From: Cardinalis cardinalis
Taxonomy: Eukaryota; Chordata; Aves; Passeriformes; Cardinalidae
Direction: 5' to 3'
Length of the DNA stretch: 64,000 nucleotides
Assembly (NCBI GenBank): GCA_014549065.1
Contig: JACDOX010000261.1
Coordinates: 248,001 to 312,000, forward strand
Shown: positions 38,668 through 49,500 of the stretch, in pieces
Position numbering within the stretch: position 1 is the first letter of the stretch
How the letters are laid out: the number at the start of each line of letters is the position of its first letter
Notes under the pieces: generated by a model
What the model saw: the letters and a program-made list of their open reading frames with translations, nothing else
The model's database searches: none
Told to the model about the DNA's origin: nothing
Program-made: the position numbers and the translations under genes

Positions 38668-39172
38668 TCATCAAGCCACAGGTGCCCGTTTGGGATAGGA
38701 AGAAACTTTCTGCACTTTCCCAGCCTGGAAAATGCACTGGAAAAATTCCCACTGCATCAGAAGCAGGCTCAACTGCAGCAGCTCTTTGATAAGTGCAAGG
38801 AATTCAATTCAGTCATACAAAATCAGGAGCAACTACTCAAAAAAGTGGTTATNCTGATGAAAAACCAGAGAAAAGAGGCAANCAAGAAACCAGTCTACNA
38901 AAGTACTGTACACAAAGAGAAGGCAAATACCAGCAAGTTAATTAAGATCCCTCTTACTCAATTTAAANCTATGCAGACAGTTTAGTGAGGTCTGGGTACA
39001 GAATCTCTTAATGGACATGCTCCAAGAGAAGAAGGCATTACTTCTGAAGAAGGCAGAGTACCATGATTTCCCTGTTCATTACTGCAAAAATTTCAAGCCA
39101 AAGCAGACACCTAAGCACAAACATGTCNAAGGTTCCCCAACTTTTATAAAAACTGAAGCCAAAGAATTTTAA
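38668..39172 (+). pseudogene. Frameshifted coding remnant, unidentified coiled-coil-like protein C-terminus
   Basis: Two plus-strand frames together give about 160 codons of convincing protein texture. The first is open from 38668 to a stop at 38983-38985 and reads QLQQLFDKCKEFNSVIQNQE, then LLKKVV and a Lys-rich stretch. The second picks up one base out of phase by about 38975-38990, reads VWVQNLLMDMLQEKKALLLK, continues through AEYHDFPVHYCKNFKPKQ, and ends at TAA (39170-39172). Composition (Gln, Lys, Leu, Glu heptad-like) suggests coiled coil, with a basic tail. The upstream TCTAATC..CCACAG at about 38663-38680 could be a 3' splice site, which would make this a terminal exon. No poly-A tail follows the stop, so a processed copy is not proven. 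Four N bases lie in it. I do not recognise the family. The shift may be true decay or an assembly error. Confidence 0.5.
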
Positions 39173-40779
39173 ACATCTGCATTTCAAATATCTCTGCCTC
39201 CATGAGGAACAGCTCTCTCTCTAAGACTTACCTGGGCCCAGCCCAAAGAGTTCAAAATGAACCTTGTGTTGAAGGGCAGAAGGAGTGAAGCAATTGAAAG
39301 AACAACCTCTTCTGCAATTGTTTTTGGGAATATGTAGGGCCTCATTCCGAAAACTTGCNATGGAATATCTGTGTATCAGCCAAATTTCTAGCTAGGGCTA
39401 AGTCTTTTAGTTATTTCCCAACAGCAGAATACAGGGAAGGGGGAAAAAACTGTTCTCTTANGTTTCCTCAGCACTCTTATCTTATCAGCACAGTGAACAC
39501 GTGCTGCACAAAGAAAGCAGATCCAAGACACAAACCCGGGCATTTAATGTTTGCTCAGTTAGAAGAAAAATATTGTCAAACCAATGGATTCAAGAATAAT
39601 AGAGTTATGCCCTGAAAATCATGAGATTTGAGACTCCTTGTCTTTGCTTTCTATTTTTTAATCTTCCAGGGTGCTTTTGAGTTACATATCTATATTTGAG
39701 AGCCTGCAGGTCTGGAATTTATTTAAGATGCAGCTAAGAATCTCATTAATAACATGAACCCAGGAATTGGGCTTTGAAGAAAATATACAGGTAATGCAAA
39801 ATTTAAAGTCATGACAAGTGGCACCAGTGCAGACAATANCAATATCTTGCTAATGGACCCATAATTGGTTAATGAACTGAAGCCCACAAGAATAATGGGA
39901 AAAAAGGATCAGAAATGTGACTGCTAAGAATTAGATCAAATTNTTCAGAGTCACAGCCACTTTACTTCCATTATGATGGACTGGCCTCATTCTAATGTCC
40001 CANGGAGTGCTTTAAGGTAGGTAAATACTGTATGATCTACATAACCAAGCAGAAAGGAGATTAAACAGACACTTCTGTAGTTAAGCTAAATAAGATGTGT
40101 TCTTAAGATTATACACCAAACCCCTACTTAATTGTTTAGTGGGATAATTATAATTAATGCTATTGATAGTTATCATTTCATCATGTCCAAAATCTAGGTG
40201 GTGTTAGAGTTAGGCTGTTAAGTTTCCAACAGCTAAAAGATAGACAAGCATGTTATAAACTGCATTTGGCAAGGCTTCAAAACAAACCAGTGCTGAGCAG
40301 TAACAGAGTGAAACTCCCTTCTTGCAATATCTTCTTCATGTTTGGAACATATCTGACATATTTCAAGTCTATTTTCATTAGATGCATCCCCTGACCTGTA
40401 TAAACAGTGCTGCCATCTGCCCTCCTCCCTGAAATTATTGACTAAACTTGGAAAGTGTAGGAAATAGCACTGCCAAAATCCAGACTTCAGACTAAAAGAT
40501 GCAGATAATTGTGCCTTCAATAGTCTGCCTGATGCTGAAAATCAGTACTGCAAATAGCCTGACTTTTCTGCANAAACTTCAATGCAGAAGTTCATGAGCA
40601 CAAATATGGAAAGTAAATTCCAGTCCTTACAGCAACATTTCCCTCTATTTATACCTTAATAAATGCATTATGGAAATAAACATTTACCTGACACTTGTCC
40701 TTAATAGAGGTTCTCTCCTTTTAAATTGATTGAGAGCTTTAGAGCAAGAGGNAAAAAGCACAGGGGGATGTACGGCAGT
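39173..40779. other. Single-copy non-coding stretch
   Basis: I see no gene. The first few hundred bases would be the 3' untranslated region if the remnant ending at 39172 derives from a transcript, but no clear AATAAA plus poly-A is present. Confidence 0.5.
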
Positions 40780-41010
40780 GAAAGTTTGGAGTTTAATGAA
40801 CAAAGCCACTTATTCCCTCTCAAAGGCAGAGTGAGGCAGGGAGGGNGATGAAAGCTCTTGTTTCATTTTATGTGCAAAACAGAACAGACGTCTCCCATAG
40901 NCATGCTAATGAAACATTGATTTGCTGGGGTGATGTCTCTTACCACAGGGCTCTCCACCGTGGACTTCCAGGAGAAACGATTCACAATTAATTAACTCCT
41001 TTCACAGATT
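40780..41010. promoter_or_regulatory. Candidate conserved non-coding element
   Basis: Repeat-free sequence with an ATGCTAATGAA motif near 40911-40921, TTAATTAA at 40988-40995 and isolated retained CpGs (GACGTC, CACCGTGG, AACGATT). The texture suggests constraint. It has not been aligned. Confidence 0.25.
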
Positions 41011-41419
41011 GTCTAAAATCTAACTTGGGCTCAACCCCACTTTGTGATAATGTTGGTTTTGTTAGCAATATGCAGATCAATGAGCATAAATATATATATA
41101 AAGTTATATTGCAAATTTTTATATATATACAAACCTATAATGTATTAAACATAACATATAAAAACAGATTATATATAACCTACCAAATGCACATGTATTT
41201 GTAGCCATGTAATTCCTCTTCTGTAAACTCATACACTGCCATCAGCTCAGCAACCCCATAGGAGACTTCCTCAAACTCCCTGACCAACCCACCCAATTTC
41301 CTTTTTCCCACAAATTAATATCAAACCAGTACCCTGGTACATGTTAACAAACATTGCTCCCCACTTTCCAAACCACCACTTTAATGGCTTTTCTCAGACA
41401 GAGAAAAGAGACTCATCCC

Positions 41420-41448
41420 ATAATAATAATAATAATAATAATAATAAT
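41420..41448 (+). repeat. (ATA)n microsatellite
   Basis: About nine to ten uninterrupted AAT/ATA trinucleotides. It is perfect, so probably length-polymorphic. Confidence 0.92.
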
Positions 41449-41564
41449 GGCAGCAAAACCAACAATAAACCCATTTAGAGGGAGATATAAAATAACTATT
41501 TAAATAAAAATACTCAGGATTTTGTTTATATGCTTTCAAAAAATAAAAAGGGGGAAAGCAATTG

Positions 41565-41611
41565 AAAAATTCTCTTTCAGTTAAAAAAAAATTCTCTTTC
41601 AGTTAAAAAAT
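41565..41611 (+). repeat. 22-bp tandem duplication
   Basis: ATTCTCTTTCAGTTAAAA starts at 41569 and again at 41591, giving a 22-bp period with A-run variation between copies. Confidence 0.85.
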
Positions 41612-44600
41612 TCACACACCACAGATTGCTTTGCTGTATATGGACTATATGGCAGAGACATGAAACACCAGACATCCCAAATCAAGGGGGTTTAATCTCA
41701 TTTATCCCATGCCTAACAGATCCTCAATCCAGGACTGCAGCCTGGTTGATCACTACATGAAATCCTGTCACAAAGTTGGGTTTCCCCTCATTAGTGGGAA
41801 CCCTTCTGTAAAGGGCTCAAAANAGAGCAGCAGATAATAAACCAGCTTCATAACTGGTTTATCAGTCAATATTGGAAGTGGCAAAAAAAGTAGCTCACAA
41901 GGGCAGCAAATGTTATATTTTCAATTGGAATTCCAACAAAGGCTGGTTAAAGATCATTTTCCCTTAAAANTTGTAAGGAAATTAAGGAAAGAAATTCTGT
42001 GGATATTGCCTTTCCAAGCTTTTCTTGTTCTGGTTGAAAAACAATTGTTTGGGAAATAAGAAAACTGGATGAATTCTTTTTTAAAATCCAAGTATTTAAT
42101 TCTCAGCAATAAGAACTCCAGAAGCGGAGAGTTCTTTCTCATTTAAGTAAAAGAAACCTTTTGCCTTAAAACCAAATAGTTAATTCTCTGTGTTTAAAGT
42201 CCTGTGACAGGGCCTTTTAAGAGCCTTAAAAGATGTGCTAGATTTAAATTGTTCTTTAAGGGATTTTAACCAGGCTCCAGGTGACTTTATCCTTTTTCTT
42301 CTGGGATGCTCAACAGAATTATTAATATGANATAAGAAATAATTCTTTGGGATATTTTGATTTAAAATAAAAACTAAAATTGCTTTTGAGTAACAGATCT
42401 GGAGGATCAAAGGCCTANGGAACAGCCACACTATAAATAATGTTCAACCTACTACTCTTTAAAGATNTTAACTGGAGAATTTGAAATAAATCTCTAACTG
42501 TACACACACATTCCCTCTCTCCTTCCTCCATGAATACCATTAACGTGAATTTCAAGCAAGGCTCACCTTCACAACAGCTATTATTGACATGGGGTAGATG
42601 ATCAATACAGAACAGACTTGAAGCTCATTTTCAGAAATTGATAAAAGTTCAAACCCCAGAGGGGTGAGATGATTTACAGCAGAGGTTAAAGCTACTCATT
42701 CGACTTTTCTCAAAAGCAAAGGTTTTCTAGATGCTTCCAAATATTTATTTTTTCCCTAAATGCCTTTAAGTTTGAATACAAATTTATTTTCCTTCTAAGA
42801 ATTCACAGAGTAGAAATTAATTTTGCTGAGGGTATTTATCAAAGCAGGTAAGAGCACACAAGATGNCTTCCTTTGTATGACAGGTGCAAGAATCATGGAC
42901 CTGCATCTTACTGCCACCTACTCAGCATCTCCCAAACCCATCCTCAGGNCCAGGTTGTCCCATTCCCCTCACTCCTGGCTGGAATTTATTCCACACCCTC
43001 CTGCACTGGCNCTGGTGTTCATCCTGGCTCACTCCCCACCAGGATTCTGGGAAGTGCTGAGATGGAACTGAGGTCCAGCAGCCTTCCCATCTCAGCTCCC
43101 ATTTCAGGAGGTTCATGATGAGACAATAAGATTGGATACATTCCTGAAGTACATAAAGACAACATGGGAAACAGGAGCTATCAACTTCCTGTAGGGCTGG
43201 GGATACACAGGACTTGATCCCAAAAAAACAAATGGAAAAGGCACCTTCTCCAAGGAAGTAGAGCAGAGCAGGGACAGGAACACAGCTCCCCATGAGCAAC
43301 AGGCTTCCCTTTCCAGCTCACTGCAACTTCTCACCCACCCTCATCTCCATCCCCCAAGGCAGCACTCCTTGACTGGGAGGCAGCAGGAGCAGGAGGTTGA
43401 ACATGGCTTTCCTTCCCAGGTCATCACTAAACACTGGCCCCAGCCGTGAAGGGCTCTGGCTGAAATAATAAAAGAAAGGCCAGCACAGAACTCCTGTGAG
43501 TCCTGGCCCAGCCCAAACCCTGATGTTGATGTTGTTATTTAAAAGCAGCCAGAGTAGGTAGGGCAACCCCACATCCATCACAGCAGTCAGAGGCCATTTC
43601 ATACTGTATGNTTTTAATTATTTCATTGACACCCTTGGACTTGATAACTGCCTGAATTTTCCTGTCAACACTTTAGTCCCAGATTTTCTTCGTTCAATCA
43701 CAGTTCTGAATTGTGTTTTTTCTCCACCCACACCCCAACTATTTTTTGGCTTCTAATTCCCTGAATACCCTGCACTGTTTTAAATTACACGCTCATTTCA
43801 GAATACTTGGACTATTTATCTAGGAGGCAAATTTCAGAGTCATCTGAAATTAATTTCCCNACCCCAAAGATCCTGGGTACCAGCTTCCAGCTCAGCCATG
43901 GAATTTCCTGGTGGTGCTGCATGGTTTGGGTTTCTCCACACCTCCAGAGAGCCACCCCAGCAGATGTGGGGCTGCAGTGTGCCCTCCCTCCTGCTTCTCT
44001 TCCTGTCCCACTCACCTTTCCAGCAGCAAAATAAAATCTACTTTAATTCATTTGGAGATGTTAGTATAAGGTAAGCNATATAATTTTGAAGGTTGAATCC
44101 AATCTTGGGATGTGGAAGTGTTTCAAACAGCTGAGGGATACTNAGCACTCAGCATAAAATTCAGCCTGGAAGGTTGTTACGGATTGTTTTGCCAAGTTCA
44201 TTAATGGGCATCAGCTTCCCTGTATGTCCAGCAACACAAGTTTTGGAATTATCAGTTACCCCAGGTTGTTTCACCTGGACTTTGGGCACCCCCACCATCT
44301 CTAATGTTAGGGCTATGGACAAAAGTAAAAACATCTCACACATCCCAAACATAAAATGAAAACTTTCTGCCATGAGAAATCTTGAATTTTATTTTGCATG
44401 TGTGTAAAGAGTCCAATCTGATGGCAGAAATTTGAAATTCCCTGCTGTTTTGTTAAGTATATCAAAACAAGTTTCAAGTGTAAGAGAAGTTAGGGCTTTT
44501 CAATGCTCAAAATCTTNTCAGGCAAAATTATTTTTCTTTAAAATCATTTGTTCATGGTAAATCAACTGTGACGTCATGTTTAACATGTTTTTAATTTCAA

Positions 44601-44873
44601 GATGGACAAAAAAATGCCATAATTTTTTTTTTTTTTTTGGAAGAACCTTCAATGACAGTTACCTCAAAAGCTTGTAAGACTTTTGTAAATATTTCCACTT
44701 ACAACTTGTTGGAAAACTCAATGTTATTTTGGGAATAAGGATGGGAAATACAGTGATTTTGCAATATCAGACCAACANGTAAACATTTATTTCCTGGTAT
44801 TTTGCTTTGACTGAAAGAGTTTTTACTTTTTCAACCAGANACTGAAGTTTTCCAACAACTTTTTAATTCTTGA

Positions 44874-44957
44874 TATTTCAGTATTTTTTTTCAGTATTTG
44901 AAGTATTTTGATTTTTTCAGTATTTTCAGTACTTTTCAGTATTTTTTCAGTATTTTA
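44874..44957 (+). repeat. TTTCAGTAT short-motif array
   Basis: Six or so copies of TTTCAGTAT or close variants are spaced 9 to about 20 bases apart with variable T runs, in an otherwise T-rich tract. The spacing is irregular, so this looks like slippage-driven cryptic repetition rather than a clean satellite. Confidence 0.75.
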
Positions 44958-45504
44958 TTACTCCAATCTGCTCCTGAAGTCACTTCAGTATGAAAAAAAT
45001 AAATAAATTCAAAAAAATAATNAAAATTACATTATAGTCCTTAAGAAAGAAGCTTTTATACATCTAAGACTGAAGGCAAAGCTCCCAAGAGTCACCAAAT
45101 CACAGCTGACAGTTGAAATCAATCATGTCATGCTACAGGATACTAATCAGAAACCTGGCATTACCTGTTTGATCCACACCTGCCAGCGGACAATGCAANA
45201 CTGCTATAACCACCCTTAGAGGCACTCTCTGGAGTCTGGAATCCCCAAATCCCCTTTCACTGACAGGAATTCAGAAAAATCAGCTAATTTTGGGGCTTTT
45301 TCCTCTGCTGACACCTTGTTCCAGGGGGACTCAGGGTGGGGCAGGTGGAGTCTCTCCTGTGGCAGATGTGCTCCAGCTGTACCCAGAGCACACCACGGCC
45401 TTCTCCCAGAGAAAGGAGTATCCCTACAAATGGGTCACTGGGAGTGGTCACATTGTGCTTTAAAGCACTGATGTCTTGGCCATAAGAGACCCACAGAGTG
45501 GAGT
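44958..45504. other. Single-copy non-coding stretch
   Basis: I see no gene. It shares no sequence with the flank of LTR copy 1, so the two LTR copies arose by independent insertion rather than segmental duplication. Confidence 0.6.
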
Positions 45505-45509
45505 TTCAT
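45505..45509. repeat. Target-site duplication, left copy (TTCAT)
   Basis: TTCAT directly precedes the TGTTGGAATTC start of LTR copy 2 and is repeated exactly at 46114-46118. Confidence 0.8.
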
Positions 45510-45909
45510 TGTTGGAATTCAAGACATCCCTCTGGCTGTCCTGGATTGCCAGAACCCCTGCCAGGGGATTCAGAGACCCTGGCACAGAGCCCAAGACACC
45601 TGTGGCTTTGATTATGACCCATGGAGAAAATTACCAACCTTATTTGAAGATCTGCAAGCCACGAAAGTCTAAGTAGAATAATAGTTAGTTTGTCATGGGG
45701 TGGAAAATAGATTTTTGGGGTTTTTAGAATGGGGGTTCAGGGGGCAAGATGGAGGAATTTGGGCATGTCCAGCCTTTCTCCTTCTCCTTGGCCTCCATCT
45801 TCTGCTGTGATGTTGGCACTTTTAGACTGGTTTAGAGTAGAGGCTCACTGTCTAACATAGGTGATAGGTATTGGGAAGGCATTGTAAATATTGTACACGT
45901 AGTTTTTAG

Positions 45910-45918
45910 TATAAAAAG
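45910..45918 (+). promoter_or_regulatory. LTR TATA box (copy 2)
   Basis: TATAAAAAG, at the same position relative to the LTR start as in copy 1. Confidence 0.6.
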
Positions 45919-45995
45919 ATAACACCAGAGTGCCTCTGTCTGACCTGCTGAACAGATCTTGGCAGGCCAGAGAAAGAATTCTATAGATAAGAAAC

Positions 45996-46001
45996 AATAA
46001 A
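45996..46001 (+). terminator. LTR polyadenylation signal (copy 2)
   Basis: AATAAA about 80 bases downstream of the TATA box, as expected for the R region of a retroviral LTR. Copy 1 has AATTAA at this place. Confidence 0.6.
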
Positions 46002-46113
46002 CAACCTTGAGAATGAGAACTGAAGAGTTCTGACTCCTTCTTTGACGCCAGGCTGGGANAAGAGACTTTCTGACACATCTNGGGGTCACTCTGAGCAGCA
46101 AAAGCCCCAAGAG

Positions 46114-46118
46114 TTCAT
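46114..46118. repeat. Target-site duplication, right copy (TTCAT)
   Basis: Exact repeat of 45505-45509, directly after the LTR end. Confidence 0.8.
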
Positions 46119-49100
46119 CACCAGACTCCAATATGGCCCACTCACCTCCCAAAACCCTTCCCCATGTGCACTGTGCTGCCCAAAAATCACCCTCCTGTGC
46201 TGGATCCTCACCCTGGAGCTGGAATATTGNTATTCTGAGGTCAGGAGCTGCCAAAAGAGCTGCCTGGAAACTCCAGTGTCAGACTGCTCTGGGAAATGAG
46301 TGGCAAGATAGCCACTATGGATGAGAGAGCAGAGGCAAAGGGTAACACCAGGTCCAGCTAGACACTGCAGGAGAGGCAGGTGCTCAAAGATCTAACAACA
46401 GCATTTCCCCGTGGATAAAGTGATTTAATTGAGTTACANTGCCATAAGAGGTTGGTTGGTTTGTTTGTGTGGGGTCATGTGCTGTTTGTTTGTTTGTTTG
46501 TTTGGAGGCAGAAAACAATGGCATTCAGACCGTGTTCCCTTTGATCTCTGCTCTGAAAGGATTTCTCTCTCTCTCTGCAGATTTCCCAATATAAAAGGTA
46601 GAATCTGAACGCAAAGAAGCCAAAATGGAAAAAGCTGCCAAAGATTCTTGTAAAGACACATTGAAAATCTTAGCATGAATTTAAAGTGCAGCTACCTGAG
46701 CTCAGAATTAGGTCCATGTTCCATGAACGGTCTTTTACAGGGCAAAAACGTTCTTATTTTAAGGAAACAGAAATAAAATATGAAATATATTCAGGGGAGG
46801 CCAGTTAAAAATCAAGCACAGAGACTGAGCTCCATAAAGCTGAGCTACTGGTGTTCATCATTGCAGAGCTGAGTCCTCAGAACTCAGATGAACACAGGAG
46901 CTTCATGAAACTCACAGCAGCTCTGCTTTGCCACCAGCACATTAAACTATAAAAATAAAATTATACTGAAAAAAAGCTGGAAGGTGAGGTACATTTCAAT
47001 CTTCCTTAAACTGTTTCCATTGCATTTGTTTAAACAAACTGAAATTTCACCCTGCCAGCTGCATATTCAGGTGCTGTGGCAGCCCAGGCATGCACAGCCT
47101 GGCTGCTTCGTGGTGATGTTTTGTGGTAAACTCTGCTTTCCAATAAGGGANCCACCATTTCCACTTGACAAACGTGGGCTGTGGGATGTACAGATGAAAT
47201 GGAACCCACAGCAAACTCCTGGTGCTTTGATGTAAAAGCTGTCAGCCTGGCATCAGCTGACAAAAACAGCAGCAGGCACGTATGGTTGGGTCTAAATCCC
47301 ACCCTAAAATACCCCAAGGAGAAAAGAAAGTAAGTTGAAATAAAACAAAACTTTGGTAGTCATCACCAAATACTTTGAACAGCTGGAGCTCCTAAGTACC
47401 TCCCTGCTCCTTTAGANGGGCTGGAAAGACAATTTAAAGAAAAATATACTGTACATAATAACTGCCCATTAAAGGGTGGAGGAAGGTCAGAGTCCATGTC
47501 TGCCTTGATGTCCTGGTGAACCAAACCTGGCTGAGATCCCCACGTGTTTTCCATCTGCCCAGTCTGAGCTAGGTATTTCTGCATGGTTTGGTTTTCAGTT
47601 TTTTGGGGGTTTTTTGAGGGAGGNAAGAACTCCTAACACATTTTTTTAACCTTTAATTCCTTCCCATCACCATTTTCATAAACAAAGGTTAGAAGCAGTA
47701 AAGGGCAAAGAATCTTCAAATGTTTCTAAAGCCTTTAAATGCTGGCAGTAATCACTGCCACAATTAAATGAAAAAATAATGCCAACTTTCAGGGGTTTTG
47801 GTATCTATGATCACATTTTTCTGAGCCATAAGGCTGATCCTGAAGAGACAAGAACCCCCTCTGCATTGAATTAAGGTTGTGGCCAATTTAATGAAACATT
47901 TAATACCTCCAAGGCCTCAGCTTTTCAAGAAAATTAGGTACATTGCAGCACAGGTACAGTAGGGGCATAACTGTGTTCCCCTTGATCAATCAACTGGAGC
48001 ATATAAAGCTCTACAAAAAATTATCTTTACATCCATCTCACTTGCATTTATCCTAGCAGGACACATTAGCTCTTACACATCACTGGTTAAACCACCTCCA
48101 TTGCTCCTGGATCAGAACTGGCTCCCAGCCAGCTGGGGCAAAGCACAGGTTGAGAAGTTCAAACTTATCTCCTTCCCTTCAATTAGCAATACCCTTCAGC
48201 AATTATTATCTCCTAAAGAACAAGGCAAATCTTCCCTGCAGCTTTTTCCTCCAACTATTCCTACTTGAAAAGAGACTCAGCTGAGTGAATGAAAGGAAAC
48301 TGAGGGCACTGGTAAAAATCCACTCCACATATAAACACTGCAAAGAACCAGCTGGCATTATTAACCAACAAGTGACTCACATGCCTCCATGCTTCAAGGC
48401 NACATTTAAGATTTCAAGAACAATTGGATGTTAAACCCAGATTAATAAAGGCGACCATTCATTTCCCCTCTGCAACAAAATCCCCACACAATTAATTAGA
48501 AAAACATTTTCCCAAAACTGACACATCCAACACAAAGACTGCAGAGAAGGTGAATTCTTCCCCAGTAACCCAGAAGCAAATGACAGGCTGTAATTGTGGA
48601 TATTTGAGTCCTTGACTCGAGTGTGCGTGAGAAAAGCCTGTAAATCAGCACATGCTCACCCTGTTGCTAAATCAAAGGCACACAAGAGGGCCAGGGCTGG
48701 AGTTCTGCCACACTCCAGCAAGAAAACAACTGCAGCAGCTGCCACAACATCAGTGAGGAGGGACACCAGACAGCCCTANCAGCACCACACGGGACAGAGG
48801 GCCAAGCAACTTGCTCTAAAGGTGTGATTATGTTCCAGCTCAGGGCAGATGGAGACTCCTGAGCTCTGTGCTCATCTACTTCTTTCTATAGGAAAAACTA
48901 AAAACGAAGACCCAAAAGATATTCTGAAAAGATCTCAGTGAATCAAAACATGTCCACAAGATACAGATTTTGTTCGTAGGAGTACAAAATAAATTATTAG
49001 TACAAAACCACTATTATAACAATACACCAGCATGAAACTGGTATCACTTCGTGGGCATTTCAGTTGTTAAAGCAAAAAATCAGATTGTCCAAAGATTATC

Positions 49101-49339
49101 CAGTCCTAGCTTTGGAAAATCCACACTTTTCTTCTTCAACTTGCTCTTCACGTGTGGACTTAGGAACGAAGAGACCTTACACCTCATGTTCTCTTTTCTT
49201 TCTTTCTCTCTCTCCATTTCCAATCCACCTCCCCCAAAGCAGCACTTATACAGTGACAAATGAAGCAATAATAAGGTTAGTCATTTAACTCCTTGCATNC
49301 TACTTAAAAACCACCCTAATTACTGTGTAATGGGTCCAC
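46119..49339. other. Single-copy non-coding stretch
   Basis: I see no gene. It contains the (GTTT)n tract at 46450-46504 and a short (TC)n near 46565-46578. Confidence 0.55.
46450..46504 (+). repeat. (GGTT)n / (GTTT)n microsatellite
   Basis: GGTTGGTTGGTTTGTTTGTG, then after a short interruption GTTT repeated about five times (46482-46504). Confidence 0.85.
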
Positions 49340-49500
49340 AGAGGCAGAGGAGTCTGGGTGAAATCTACCCGGAGGGGAGCTGGTATAGTTCATCTGTCCA
49401 TTCCCTAATAGCACTCTAAAGTTCACCCTTATAAACGTGTCACCTAGCNTATAATTAAGTGACTGGTCATTAGGTAACATATGTGGTACCTGTGGGTCAC
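49340..49500. promoter_or_regulatory. Candidate conserved non-coding element
   Basis: Repeat-free sequence with ATAATTAAGTGACT, GGTAACATATG and retained CpGs (ACCCGGAGG, AAACGTGTC). The call is made on texture and is weak. Confidence 0.2.

Larger units (their letters stand above)
41011..44873. other. Single-copy non-coding stretch with A/T-rich patches
   Basis: I see no gene. A TATATA-rich patch lies at 41085-41180, with the (ATA)n microsatellite and a 22-bp tandem duplication just downstream. A run of 16 T lies at 44623-44638. Confidence 0.55.
45510..46113 (+). mobile_element. Solo LTR of an avian endogenous retrovirus, copy 2
   Basis: This 604-bp block is homologous along its length to 10776-11398, in the same orientation, with about 7 percent mismatch over a 170-base stretch compared by eye. 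It is bounded by an exact 5-bp duplication, TTCAT. It has a TATA box (TATAAAAAG, 45910-45918) and an intact AATAAA (45996-46001), which leaves a U5 of roughly 100 bases. A short segment present in copy 1 (about 11192-11208) is absent here. No internal retroviral genes are present. Like copy 1 it starts TGT and ends CCCCAAGAG. The matching ends and separate duplications define the boundaries well. The family name is not known to me. Confidence 0.88.

Noticed and set aside
10700..46200. The two LTRs as the ends of one full-length 35-kb provirus
   Set aside because: They carry different target duplications, no retroviral coding sequence lies between them, and the distance is far beyond a provirus length.
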